Positions 51,801-59,905 of a stretch of 64,000 nt of DNA are shown piece by piece. Positions within the stretch are counted from its first letter, which is position 1. The number at the start of each line of letters is the position of its first letter. The translations under genes were made by a program, and so were the position numbers. The stretch is taken from contig CANUEZ040000165.1 of assembly GCA_948099385.1 (NCBI GenBank), forward strand, positions 6,832,501-6,896,500. Direction: 5' to 3'. The notes below the pieces were generated by a model. That model was given only the letters and a program-made list of their open reading frames with translations, had not been told where the DNA came from and ran no database searches. The DNA is from Fasciola hepatica. Taxonomy: Eukaryota > Platyhelminthes > Trematoda > Plagiorchiida > Fasciolidae.

Positions 51801-53003
51801 AGCAAAGTAGTGGGAAAATGCAGATAAAAAGCATAAAAAATAGCTTAAATTTTCATCCTTACAAAGTCACTAACACAACGGTTACCCCGAAAACTAACTG
51901 GTCAAACCCAGGATCCCACTACACTGCTGGTTGGCCATTATCAGTCGTGATTATTTGACTCTCCATCGCTCCCTCATCTTCAAAATTTGTGATTTACACA
52001 ATTAAGCCGGTGAAAAATCCACCGTGAAGACTTTTGCGAACTCCACCCACCCCCTGTACCATGACTTATCGGCATGTCATCCACATTTCTTCAAACGTTC
52101 CACTTTTCGACTAATCCCTGCTCGTAGGAATATTTTTCACAACTCCACAGTGTCTTATTTGGCATGTGTTCTGGTTACCAAGATGAAAGTCACAGAGGAA
52201 CATCTCGTGAACCTCGGTGGATGATACCTTTTCTTTTCTGCAATACTTACTTTTTATGTTCACTTCAAAGTCACTACGATCACTTTCTCCCCTTTCGGCT
52301 TAAATGTGATTTTGTTATTTTTCTGAAGTCCTTAATACGATACAATGCCGTACAATCCGGTAACATCTCTGATCGGTTGGACAAATGGCGAATCATACTT
52401 TCACGTGGATCCTTCCTAGTCATATCGATCCGCTGTCCTGCCGTTCGTGATTCTGTTGACTGAATCATCATCCTGAATTCTGGATAGGCTGTGGGGTGAT
52501 TTCTTCTTGCAAGACTTGATCGTCTATCGGCGTTGCATCACCTCGTACTCTCACACTATGTAATCTGTCTGTTGTCTATAATATGATAACTGGTAGAGAG
52601 GTTGACATAAAAATACACATAAAAATACGCTGTTTTAACTACGGTTTAAGGACGTTTGTTTACCTTCTCTGCTATCAAAAGTGAACTAAAAGGAGAGGTA
52701 TAAAACCCTTTTATCGGCTGTTGAAGACTAAATTTGCTACTTCTGGTTACCATGCCCTAGGTGATAAAATATTCAGGGGGTCCGCTCAAAATTAAAGTTT
52801 GTTCTACCCTATCATTTCATTATCAGTGATTTGTGACGAATCACATCTTATTGTTCTCTTTTGTTAAACTTTATATAAGATTCGCTCTTTCAGGACCTTT
52901 GAAACAAAATCTGGGTGGTGTATTCATTGACCTGCCCAAGTTCTCTCGTGACGACATGTTGCTACAGCAAACCATCCGGACCGCGGGACAAGCATACAAC
53001 TAA
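29745..53003 (+). CDS. Predicted secreted SEA-like protein with a micro-exon (5 exons)
   Basis: Predicted join: 29745-29793, 29899-29934, 34060-34175, 39969-40206, 52894-53003, giving about 182 residues and a TAA stop. Every intron has GT/AG ends (donors GTAAGT, GTGAGT, GTAAGT, GTAAGT) and the phases 1, 1, 0, 1 agree across all junctions. The product has a signal peptide, three N-X-T sites (in KNTT, NDT, NKT), and a domain starting RIDGRLYFNGKPAKW that resembles SEA domains: a beta strand, a helix (SASFNNVQKTLCES...), paired strands, then GGVFIDLPKF where SEA proteins often carry GSVVV. Small exons divisible by three behind a signal peptide recall flatworm micro-exon genes, whose products are secreted. 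No AATAAA was seen in the 300 bases after the stop. Exons 1-4 are firmer than exon 5. Confidence 0.6.
29899..29934 (+). CDS. SEA gene exon 2: 36-base micro-exon
   Basis: It is preceded by a long CT-rich tract ending TTTCCGTAG and followed by GTGAGT. The exon is 36 bases, phase 1 to phase 1, so skipping it keeps the frame. It adds twelve residues rich in Asn and Thr (VNTKNTTTNDTV) with two potential N-glycosylation sites. Confidence 0.6.
29935..34059 (+). other. SEA gene intron 2
   Basis: It contains H1 SINE fragments (31155-31260 and 31545-31590, both minus-oriented) and a CT-rich stretch at 33040-33870. That stretch is bordered on both sides by ATT-rich tracts (33000-33025 and 33864-33897) and could be the untranslated end of a retroposon. 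No additional exon was recognised. Confidence 0.5.
33864..33897. repeat. (ATT)n microsatellite
   Basis: About eleven ATT units follow AACAATG, looking like the tail of a retroposed sequence. Confidence 0.9.
34060..34175 (+). CDS. SEA gene exon 3: start of the SEA-like domain
   Basis: It is entered with two bases that complete an Asn codon and ends in phase 0 at AGT|GTAAGT. It encodes 39 residues including VRIDGRLYFNGKPAKW, MSEPGSASF and TLCES. The pattern of a strand with FNG, a Trp, then a Ser/Phe-led helix is like the N-terminal part of SEA domains. The acceptor AAAATAG has a weak pyrimidine tract. Confidence 0.6.
34990..35120 (-). repeat. Hammerhead repeat family H2, copy 1, with (TA)n tail
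   Basis: Read on the minus strand it has ACCGGGTACGCATAG, then the ribozyme core, TTCCGGGG, a GTACTACTTGCTATCA block and a tail of TA-rich repeats. The same order is found at 55250-55400 and 55590-55720, and in part at 53725-53815. Confidence 0.75.
35070..35112 (-). ncRNA. Type I hammerhead ribozyme, canonical core (family H2)
   Basis: On the minus strand, CTGATGA (35106-35100) is followed by a perfect stem II (GCGG-CAACAA-CCGC). Next come GAAA, the self-complementary stem III ACCGGT and the cleavage-site C, giving a GTC triplet. Stem I is GCATA pairing with TGTGC (one G-U), with a G/G mismatch next to the core. All invariant positions of the hammerhead are present, and this is the most intact copy in the window. 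The loopless 6-nt stem III again suggests a dimeric fold. Confidence 0.85.
35130..35855. other. No gene recognised (within SEA intron 3)
   Basis: A frame of 120 codons at 35382-35744 has no domain. It is not splice-paired and is probably chance. Confidence 0.45.
35856..36298. repeat. Imperfect 154-bp palindrome with 136-bp spacer
   Basis: The left arm 35856-36009 (CATTTAAACTGCATTCCGCA onward) and right arm 36146-36298 are reverse complements with scattered differences, roughly 85 percent by eye. It is older than the element at 21263 and unrelated in sequence. A 66-codon frame at 36095-36295 lies inside the right arm and is not a gene. It is probably a foldback transposon relic. Confidence 0.75.
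36299..38285. other. No gene recognised (within SEA intron 3)
   Basis: It contains a hammerhead-like fragment at 37203-37260 (CTGATGA plus a TATCAC/GTGATA hairpin but no intact GAAA). Otherwise only short frames. Confidence 0.45.
38290..39640 (+). pseudogene. CR1-type LINE reverse transcriptase, broken
   Basis: A linker-like stretch (38314-38655) leads to NASGPDGLSSVVLEVC at about 38936-38985, then GTYHRIPCTFVTLKTLEKCL, YRLSQSTLGAI and, after a frameshift, ILIMDCKNDFG (motif A region). The palm beyond this is lost. The C-terminal block CDRFASIILTDSLHP appears at about 39590-39640, ending in a run of about 13 C. Its 3' part is included in the inverted duplication with 61391-62893. Confidence 0.8.
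39969..40206 (+). CDS. SEA gene exon 4: core of the SEA-like domain
   Basis: It has a strong acceptor (CTCTCTTTCAACTC...CACAG) and the donor CGA|GTAAGT. The exon is 238 bases, phase 0 to 1, and encodes 79 residues. Recognisable parts are NLEALKKYS, FWTGCDLISANKTNTVCDIH with two Cys, a helix FLGIVKSSLQKY, and VYYYGSVTSVT at the end. The frame stays open past the donor for another 34 codons before a stop. An inverted copy with both splice sites intact lies at 62164-62401. Confidence 0.65.
40385..40575. repeat. Head-to-head pair of tRNA-like SINE heads
   Basis: The left head, on the minus strand, has GGTAGAGCATCTGCC and the B-box GGTTCTATTCC. The right head, on the plus strand (about 40524-40575), has TAGCTCAGTTGGTAGTGC and a degraded B-box (CAGTTAGCTTCC). 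Both look like the D-arm and T-arm of a tRNA with CATCTGCC in the anticodon arm. The pair is also present in the inverted block at 61770-61990. Confidence 0.65.
40944..41500. other. No gene recognised (within SEA intron 4)
   Basis: Overlapping frames on both strands at 40964-41470, none with a domain. Confidence 0.4.
41520..42223 (-). repeat. 3' LTR of a Ty3/gypsy element (minus strand)
   Basis: Starting with TGTGCATCGGGTGAGATTTC at 42223 on the minus strand, about 700 bp match the plus-strand copy split between 56233-56345 and 59332-59905. Conserved blocks include GAGATTTCCGGG, TCGATAGAAAAGA, ACCATGGCTCTGAGACTGCA and GTGCAGTCATTTAA. A 126-codon frame inside (MALRLQLSALL) is shared by both copies but shows no domain. 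The distal border is approximate. Confidence 0.7.
42535..43188 (-). pseudogene. Gypsy integrase, catalytically dead
   Basis: Two frames joined near 42790 carry the integrase core. WQRIHVDSCGPF holds the first Asp, and DGFSHWPEV follows. LITYNGTHFSDKSLDE has Tyr where the second catalytic Asp is expected, and PPHPKSNGHAVNF has Val where the catalytic Glu usually stands. The zinc-binding region before it contains HIHKTHSDLSK. Loss of two of the three acidic residues rules out activity. Confidence 0.8.
43475..43857 (-). pseudogene. Gypsy gag remnant with CCHC zinc knuckle
   Basis: The upstream part reads HICHTFEEYYNVK. After a frame change the basic region (DQGDRRNRKLPP) leads to CFACGKFGHVRC, a zinc knuckle damaged by a small indel, because the spacing after His is too short. 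The overlapping frame continues with CENSQAY. Confidence 0.65.
44560..46400 (+). pseudogene. Second type of LINE (CR1/Jockey group), decayed
   Basis: A linker (QIQRRAKRT, near 44785) leads to the palm. GFLEEVTTNLNEGKFVQVWY followed by LDF is motif A (about 45420-45490), and FADDLKGAGS (45742-45771) is motif C with both Asp residues. A C-terminal piece follows to about 46300. Between A and C the GVPQG motif is unreadable. Its motif wording differs from the LINEs at 7, 38 and 57 kb, so it belongs to another family. Confidence 0.7.
46806..47369 (+). pseudogene. C-terminal region of a CR1-like LINE
   Basis: An open frame of 187 codons contains HVDQYIEACLNLAHKTFQKT, then NHPLHEDL. This is the same block as in the LINEs at 9.6 kb (DSTHPLHRD) and 59.0 kb (NHPLYKD). 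No reverse transcriptase precedes it, so it is a 5'-truncated copy, as is usual for LINEs. Confidence 0.7.
47370..47850. other. No gene recognised (within SEA intron 4)
   Basis: AT-rich stretch with one 79-codon frame and no motif. Confidence 0.4.
47851..48010 (-). repeat. Hammerhead SINE (family H1) with tRNA head
   Basis: On the minus strand, an A-box-like TGGCTAAGATATTCG and the B-box GAGTTCGAGTCCC are followed by the hammerhead region (47913-47868) and the family tail. This is the copy that best shows the family layout: tRNA head, ribozyme, tail. Confidence 0.75.
47868..47913 (-). ncRNA. Hammerhead relic (family H1)
   Basis: Stem I is intact (GCACTG with CAGTGC). The core has decayed: CCCGATAA replaces CTGATGA and AAAA replaces GAAA. 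Not expected to cleave. Confidence 0.6.
48011..51985. other. Mostly unassigned intron 4 sequence; one tRNA-like SINE head
   Basis: A tRNA-like head with A-box TAGCTCAGCTGGTAGAAC and a degraded B-box lies at about 50945-51020 (+). Other frames are under 85 codons and lack domains. Confidence 0.45.
51990..52230 (+). pseudogene. CR1-like LINE C-terminal fragment
   Basis: FANSTHPLYHDLSACH followed by RSTFRLIPARR matches the C-terminal block of the LINE at 9.6 kb (DSTHPLHRD, SSFRFVPP). It is a short relic about 660 bp upstream of the last SEA exon. Confidence 0.65.
52894..53003 (+). CDS. SEA gene exon 5: C-terminus and stop
   Basis: The acceptor TTCGCTCTTTCAG is good. Entered with two bases, it reads PLKQNLGGVFIDLPKF, SRDDMLLQQTIRTA and GQAYN to a TAA. 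The phase fits exon 4, and GGVFIDL sits where a SEA domain would have its second central strand. It is 12.7 kb from exon 4, so an intervening exon could have been missed and RNA evidence is needed. Confidence 0.5.
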
Positions 53004-53690
53004 GAATAGCGAATCATTCACTGATTTGATCTCCAGCCTGAATTTGAAATCTTTTTAAGCAGGTGTCGAAGAAGAGACTGGATTTACCACATAGCTTGGT
53101 AGTACAAGGTTTCAGCTGCGGAATGCCCAGTCACACACCATCTCAGAGATTTAAGCTAATTATTGTTTTCGAGAAAAGGAGTGTTCTTGCTCGCCTTTGT
53201 AGAACAGGTTAGAACAACTAATTCCAGTGAAAATATGTTTACGGAAATCGTCACCTTGGCAGGGATGTGTTTTGCCATCAAAGTTATCTAGTCCTCGAAT
53301 ACTTGGATCCGTGTGGTTATGTTCACTTTTAAGATTTTCTACCCCAAAACGATGTGGATTTTGCAGTTAGCCTGTATCATTTCCAGTACGATCAACTACC
53401 CCCAGAATATCACAGTTTCCGTGAGGCTCCTTTTCGGTAGTATTCCTACACACGATTTCTTGCAAACAATTTTCTTCTATTTGCTATTCAGTCGTTTATC
53501 CACAACAATCTGTCTTGCGTGTAAGAAGTGTAAGTAGATGCTACTCCTAGGCAGTCCCAACCATGGCTCGCTGTTAGTTCCTTGCGATGTAGTCGCAGCT
53601 AAACTCGAGATTCCCTAACAGACACTTCAATGATGCACATCCCCTCACACTTATGACTTGTGAATGACGAAATTGTAAATGAATCGTCAA
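53004..53690. other. 3' region of the SEA gene; no polyadenylation signal seen
   Basis: No AATAAA was noticed in the first 300 bases after the stop. A 74-codon frame at 53313-53537 lacks a motif. Confidence 0.4.
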
Positions 53691-53815
53691 CGGACTTCAC
53701 TAGTGTGGGGAGGGGTGGTTGCAGAAGTACCGGGTACGGATAATTGACGAGCGAAAATAACCGCGAAGTCGGTTGAGTGTTGCCAAGATCTTTTCCCCAA
53801 CACATCCACATACTA
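53691..53815 (+). repeat. Hammerhead repeat family H2, degraded copy 2
   Basis: It shares ACCGGGTACGGATA with copy 1 and has a core reading TTGACGA, a GCG/CGC stem II and GAAG at 53765. Both the first base of the core and the A after GAA are changed, so it is inactive. Confidence 0.6.
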
Positions 53816-54900
53816 GGAATTGACAGAGTTCAAATCTCACGGTTACGAGGCTACTGCTCAAATTCAAGCGATGGCTGTTTCAATATTTAATGTGACGGAA
53901 TGTTAGGTCTTGATTCAAATATATACACTCATTAGGTCTTTAAAGTACCTCATTATCAATAGAAGGTAATTCAGGTATTTCTCATAGTTCTGAGTCCAGT
54001 GAGTAAATAAATGAAAACTTGTACATTGTGTTCCAGTTAGTAAGAGGATATTCCCCCAAACTCGATACCTTTGTCCTCCGGTCAGCACTGTTCTCACTGG
54101 TATCGAAATCTGAATGGAAAACCTATTGATTCGCAATACTTCTAGCCCCTTATTGTGACGGCACAATATCCGCCGGATAACGGTTGACCAGCTTGACCAA
54201 ACTGGAACCCCGTTGAAGCGCTTGCTGTGCTTCTATACACACGGTACTCTGCGTTGTTTTGTCTTAGCGGAAGACACTGACCTAGTGTGTTTCATTTTTC
54301 AGCAAAACCAACGGGTTCCATGATGGATTAACTAAGGGAAGCGAAAATCTCATTTCATACCAAGTATTGCTTGTTTGACCGGTTCTTAGTCTTTCATCCG
54401 TATGGACGGCAACAGATCGGAAAACGAAACGTCTTTGACTGAACAAACCATCATTTTGACAGAATAAATGATAGAAAAAGGGAAAATGATATAAAACACG
54501 TGATATGAACGGAGATAACAATTTTGTAAAGTAGAAGGGCTATCTCAGGTCAAAACAGGGCCTAGAGAGATGATCAATTGCTAAGTTAATCAAAGTGATC
54601 ATTCTTCGTGTTCATTGTGGCATTATTGATAAGGCTGACGACATTGTCAAAAGCGCGGCTAAGCAAGGTGCGAGACGACGACTCTCTGAAACTGAAAAAG
54701 AACGAATAGGGCCATTATTAACTGTGCAATAAAATAAAATTGAGAATAAACGAAGAAAGCTTTTAGCCATTCTGATGCATTCTCCCACTCCTTTTGATAA
54801 AAAATATCAATTAAAATGATCTAAAGAAGTTTTCTGAATTAGTTACTGAAGTGTTCATTATTTTTATGTAACGAAAAATCCACTTGGATTTTCATAATGA
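53816..54900. other. No gene recognised
   Basis: Minus-strand frames of 83 and 79 codons (53915-54166, 54282-54521) have no domain. Confidence 0.4.
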
Positions 54901-54914
54901 AGAGTCTGAAGCCA

Positions 54915-54995
54915 CAATCCGAAGTCGAACCGGTGACATTCCACTTACCGGGCAGAAACTTCACCAACTGAGCTATTTCTCTACGGCCAGTAGGA
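54915..54995 (-). repeat. tRNA-like SINE head
   Basis: On the minus strand, TAGCTCAGTTGGTGAAG (A-box) and GGTTCGACTTC (B-box) are 35-40 bases apart, with TCTGCCCGG between them. It is related to the heads at 40.5 and 61.8 kb. The acceptor stem does not close. Confidence 0.6.
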
Positions 54996-55130
54996 TATGG
55001 ATAACACAAGTTGTTGGCCCATTAGGCTAGAACCGCTATTCCAGTGGTGTAGAGCAACGGTCCCGATTTTGATCACTGGATTATCCTCTTGAGTTACTTC
55101 CCAATGGGACGAACAGCACGCTTGTAAACT

Positions 55131-55745
55131 AACAGAAACCACAGTTGTGATTCAGCTTTCAACTATACAATGAAAGGTACCCATTCACACTACTGTGGTC
55201 CTTCAAATGGGATCCTTGTGACGAATATATCAACTGAGTATGATGATCAATGGGCAGAGGAGTAACGGGCACGATATCTGGTGAGTGGCAACAACCACGA
55301 AATCAGTCTTTTGATTCCGGGGGAAAGTCTGCACCTGTTTGCGTACTACTTACTATATATATGTATGTATATTGTCTACACGTTTACATACTCCTCACTA
55401 TCAGTTTGAGCGCTTGCACATGCAGCCTTGTTGTTCGCTGGGTTAGCAGTGATCCAGACAAGAATAACTAACAGAAATCACATTTGTGATTCATTAGTGG
55501 ACTCTTCAATGAAGAGTATCCATTCACGTTCCAGACGATTCAAATTAGATTCTAGTGAAGATATAAAATCGGAATGTACAAGTATGAAGACGAGTGGGTA
55601 GAGGAGTATCGGGCCCGCATACCTGACGAGCGGCGACAACTGCAAAAACCGGTCGTGTGCTTCCGGGGTATTTTGTCCACATCTTTATGTACTACTTACT
55701 ATCAGCATATATGTATATATCTGTAGTGAACCTACTGCTAATAAC
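55131..55745 (+). repeat. Tandem dimer of hammerhead repeat family H2 (339-bp unit)
   Basis: Two head-to-tail units start with AACAGAAA(C/T)CAC at 55131 and 55470, offset 339 bp. Each has TGATTCA, a CATTCAC block, GGAGTA(A/T)CGGGC, a hammerhead region, TTCCGGGG, GTACTACTTACTAT and a TATATGTAT tail. Unit 1 has CTGGTGA with a perfect GTGG/CCAC stem II and GAAA (55278-55302). Unit 2 has CTGACGA, a stem II with one G-U pair and AAAA for GAAA, but a perfect 6-bp stem I (GCATAC/GTGTGC, 55617-55660). Confidence 0.75.
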
Positions 55746-55944
55746 TGATATACAACCAGTGTGAGTCACTGGCCCAAAGAAGCTAATTGAAAATTAAAAT
55801 GAATACTGTTGCTCGTAGCAGATACAGAAATGATACCTTTAACAACCACCTCGAACCCATGAAGTTAGTTAGTAGTGCGTTTAACTTGGAAGGCAATACC
55901 AGTAACCCCGTCACATAGGCCACAACTATTGAGTGAGTGACTGA
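55746..55944. other. No gene; probable tRNA-like fragment on minus strand
   Basis: Minus-strand GGGTTCGAGGTGG near 55850 resembles a B-box. The rest is unassigned. Confidence 0.35.
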
Positions 55945-56345
55945 GTCTCTTCAGAAGCAGTGATCTGCGGCCATCAAGCGGAATCGCCACTTTACATAAC
56001 GGCATCCGGATGGTCACCATTGTGGATTTGGATGATTTATTCAGTCACAGAAGTCGTATTGACCAGGTACCGGTCAATGAGGACGATCAGTCTGGTGTGA
56101 TTTCACCAGTCGTTGCACTAACTGATGATTTTGTTTTAGATATAGTTGAATGGGGAAATCTTATTGAAAAAGACGTATCAAAAGATCTGAAAGAATTTAT
56201 TCAGTCACACCACCTCACTTGAATTCACCTAGTGTGGGCTGAGATTTCCGGGGTTCACCCATTCCGCGTTGGATCATTGTCTTCTTTTTGTTAAACTGCG
56301 CTTTTTGCGTTGCGTGATTCCGCGTGAAGTAGGGCCTTTGAATCT
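55945..56345 (+). mobile_element. Gypsy 3' end: last codons of pol and start of LTR
   Basis: The 70-codon frame 56010-56222 (VDLDDLFSHRSRIDQVPVN) matches the C-terminal end of pol of the minus-strand gypsy element near 42450. It is followed by the LTR start TGTGGGCTGAGATTTCC at 56233. LTR similarity fades at about 56345 and resumes at 59332, so a LINE has split the LTR. Upstream pol sequence is absent. Confidence 0.75.
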
Positions 56346-56667
56346 GGCCGCGCTGTTCCACCTCGATCGGACTAAACATCACATAACCATTTGCACATCC
56401 TTTTTCATCACTTTGGTTACCATCACAATTATAGTGCCAGTAAAATAATGCCTAAGCTGATAAAATATTCATGTGCTGTACTGATAAACCTCAAGAGCAA
56501 GAACCTCCCACCAGAAGTGATCATTTTGATCATCTGATACGCATAAATGGAAAAGAATCTTTAGAAAGTCTAGAGCTCATTCTAAGAAACACCACTCAGG
56601 CTAGGAAGTAGCACTTCGCAAAAAAAACCGATTCACACCATGAGCCTCCTTGTCGTAATCAGCTAAA

Positions 56668-57210
56668 ATGTTCGATCTCCTCTGGGCAAATTTTCGGTGG
56701 CTCCAAGGTGACATGGATGATGAAGTAGTTACACTTGATGGTTTCACTGGATATCGCGTCGATCGCCCTTCACCATACCGCAAGCGAGGAGAAGGAGTTG
56801 TCACGTATATTCACAGTCACTGGAGTAAACAGGTCGGGAACGTTTTTACCTACTCCAGAAATCTCGTTAGTTGTTCTACACACAAAAGCAAACCCAAGTT
56901 TTTGAGCAATTTTCGTCCACTTCTGCTAGTGAATGTATATATTTCCCCCAGATGTTACCCGAAAGACTACCCAGAATTCGATGACTCTGTTTCACAAATG
57001 ATGGTAAATTAAACTGAGATTTCCTCGTGCATCGATGCTGGTGGTTTTAGTCGTTTTGATGTAAGTTTTCATTATCCTTTCGGTCTGGCTAACACCGTTG
57101 CACTTCCAGCTAGACTGGGCGCATTTCTGGACTTTCTCTTAGCTACCTGCGCAGGTCGTTTTTCCACTTGTAGTCTCTTTCCACTAAGCTCCTCTGATCA
57201 CGCACTAATT
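56668..57210 (+). pseudogene. LINE endonuclease domain
   Basis: The single frame shows LDGFTGYRVDR and GEGVVTYIHSHWS, where GGGV is usual, then VNVYISPRCYP. Beyond a stop at 57010 come DAGGFSRFD in the GDFN position, LDFLLAT and SSDHALI with the terminal Asp-His intact (about 57190). One in-frame stop and a changed GDFN make it non-functional. Confidence 0.8.
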
Positions 57211-57779
57211 AAAATCTCATCGAAGATCTACAGTCACACCAACCACGCACATTTCACATGTGGCTGTGATCGCCTGTTTCGAAAGAAGCAGCTCTATCCT
57301 GAAAACATTTTAAAGCTACGCGAAATAGTTGCTCAGACAAACTTTTCCGTATTTTCAGACAGGGACCTTTCAGCTTTCTGGGATCATCTCACCGGCTATT
57401 TAAATTCTTGCTTCGACCTTTGCCGCCCGGTCGAAACTTTGTATTGACGTCTTGATCGCCTGTCTCCTCCCCATCTTAAGCAACTTAGCTGCACAAAGGA
57501 ATACGCCTTTAAACACCATAATCCCCCAGTTGTCAAAGTTCTGTTAAAATCAATCTAGACCGTCAGACATCGCCTCAGTTCCATCTATACGCGTACCCCT
57601 CTAGTCATCGCGACACTTGGAAACTCTTGGAAGATCTAACGGGTGGCTCTTCTCTACGCAAAGGAGCTATTGTTGACGAACACAAGCTGAACAAGTCATT
57701 TAACAGAGCAGTAGGAAATTTCGTTTCAGTACACTTTGGAGAAAGTCAATCTCAAGAACTTCCGTTTTGCATCCTTGCT

Positions 57780-58760
57780 GGGGAAGTCTACAAAGAACTG
57801 CTTCTCCTTAACCCCGGAAAATCTTGTGGACCGGACGGACTCAAACCCTTGGTGCTCAAGGAGTGTGCTGTTACCCTCAGCTCTATCCTGTCTGATCTAT
57901 TCAACCAAGTTCTGAAAGAAAGAAAGATTTCAGACCGTTGGATGACAGCCACTATAATTTCTATTCGCAAGTTTCTTTGAAATTCCGTCCCATTACTTGC
58001 ATCTCTGTTTCCTTTAAAGATTTTGAAAGCTTGGTTCTCCATCGATTGAACAAATATTTCACTGTCCCAGATCCCGATCACTTCGCTTACCGACTGTCAC
58101 GCTTCAAGCTCGAAACCCTCGCCTTCTGGACACAATTCATTCTGTCAGAACTTGACAGGAAGAGTTAGGCTGTGAGGATATGCTTCCTCGATTACAGTGA
58201 CGCATTCCACAGGGTCGACAGAAGCAAGCTACTTCCCTTTCTTTCCCTCTCTGCTATTTAGTCTCTACTCGTTTCTTAGTTGGCAGATTACTTTCACAAT
58301 CGCCAGGAGTCCAATCACTATAACAGCAGAACCTCCTCTCTCATTACATCCACTCGCGGAGTTCCCCAAGACGCCATACTATCCCACTTTCTCCTCTCTG
58401 CGTACACTTCTACTATTCCTGTACAAGAAAACACTCTTCTGATCAAATACGCGGACGATCTCATATTTAGTATGCCGTATACCTGCGATTCTACTTTTCC
58501 AACCCAACAAAATTGCATCACTCGAATTTCAGATTGGTCTCATGCTCACATCTTAAGCCTTAACACAAAGAATTGTCGCGACATTGTGTTTTCCCTTTTG
58601 AACGGAAGTAAGCGATCCAATTTCCAAAACGACTGAACCCCCTTTACCACAAATGGGGAACATCTGAACCTTCTCGATTCAGTGAAATGCCTTAGAATGC
58701 TGCCTGATCGTCACCTTACCTGGTCAAAACATGTTGCTTTCATTTTCGCGAAAAATAGAC
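57780..58760 (+). pseudogene. LINE reverse transcriptase domain
   Basis: All RT blocks are visible, though spread over three frames. They are SCGPDGLKPLVLKECA (57825-57872), KFRPITCIS (57975), FLDYSDAFHRV (motif A, about 58183), TRGVPQDAIL (motif B, about 58350), IKYADDLIF (motif C, 58442-58468), LSLNTKNC (motif D) and LTWSKHV (motif E). The usual Gly-Ser after GVPQ is Asp-Ala. Confidence 0.85.
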
Positions 58761-59331
58761 GCTTGTCTTTCTATGTCTCACATCTTAAATTCCACTCAGT
58801 GCCCAATCATCTTATCAAATGCCTTGTGTTCTCGTGCTTTCTACGTCTTTGACTTTGTGCTTCACTCGTCGTTTTTCCTGGTCTGTTGTTGAAAGACTTC
58901 GAGTTCATTGCAAGGTCCTTCAAGATTTTATCATCTGCTTGTGGCATACCCCGATGCCTTTTTACTCACTTTGTCACATCCAAACATAAAAAGCTTGCCA
59001 ACAGCTGTCTACAAAAATTCTCACTGACTATAATCATCCTCTTTATAAAGACCTAGCGAAATACGTATCCACTTCTTCCACCCGTTCTCAGCGCAAACAT
59101 CTTTATGCACGCACTAGGGCTTACATCATTTCTACTATTCCCTATCTGACAAGGTATTTGCACAATCCAGCTAGCGTTTTATCAAGACTAACAGAATATA
59201 TAGGACAACATGAATGCCAACTACCCTATTCCCCAGTGTTCCGTTTACTCTTCAGAATGTGTACATGGTTATGTGAAGGCTGAATATTCCCCTCTCGGGG
59301 TGTATGGAGCAATTACCTGACTAGACTTGAT

Positions 59332-59905
59332 TTGTGTATGGAATAATGCGCCAAATTTCATCCGGAGGTGTAGTTTTTATGCCTTGGTATTTATGTGCGG
59401 GTTTCAGCATAATCATTATATACAGTGTTACACTTATCGATAGAAAAGATACTCTTGTTGCAGTCCCTGTGGAAAATGGTTGTTTTCGGTCAACCATGGC
59501 TCTGAGACTGCAGTTTTCGGCTCTGCTGACCAGCCGCACCCATACGTTCTTAACACAGCGTACATTTGTACAGGGTGCTACTGGAGCCTTCATAGAGGAA
59601 GCAATTATTGTTTCAGACCAAAGCATTATTGCTAATAACAACAACAGAATTAATGGTGATGATAATAGTAACAAAATTATTACAAAATTCTCCCCCGCTT
59701 ATAAGAATCTTTGGCACTTTATGTTCCTTTTCACTAACTCTATGAGGATTAGTTCTCCTAGATGTGTTTGAACTTCGGGTCCTCCTTGAATCCGTATCCC
59801 AACCCTGTGCAGTCATTTAAGCTGGACCATTTAGCATATATCCAGCAGCCTCAGATAATCCCCGTCTCCGTCGCTGTTCATTTCCCACCGCGTATTTTAC
59901 TGTCA
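59332..59905 (+). repeat. Gypsy LTR, distal part after the LINE insertion
   Basis: It matches the minus-strand LTR at 42110-41530 through TCGATAGAAAAGA, ACCATGGCTCTGAGACTGCA, CCATACGTTCTTAACACAGC and GTGCAGTCATTTAA. The 145-codon frame 59334-59771 parallels the frame in the other LTR copy. Confidence 0.75.

Larger units (their letters stand above)
56346..59331 (+). mobile_element. CR1-like LINE inserted in a gypsy LTR
   Basis: This is the longest LINE copy here, about 3 kb. It has an endonuclease (56668-57210), a reverse transcriptase (57780-58760) and a C-terminal block with ILTDYNHPLYKDLAKY and STRS (about 59000-59090). Several stops and frameshifts occur. Both flanks align to the same short part of the LTR (around GTGTATGGAATAAT at 59333), compatible with a diverged target duplication. 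The first 300 bp are unassigned. Confidence 0.8.
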
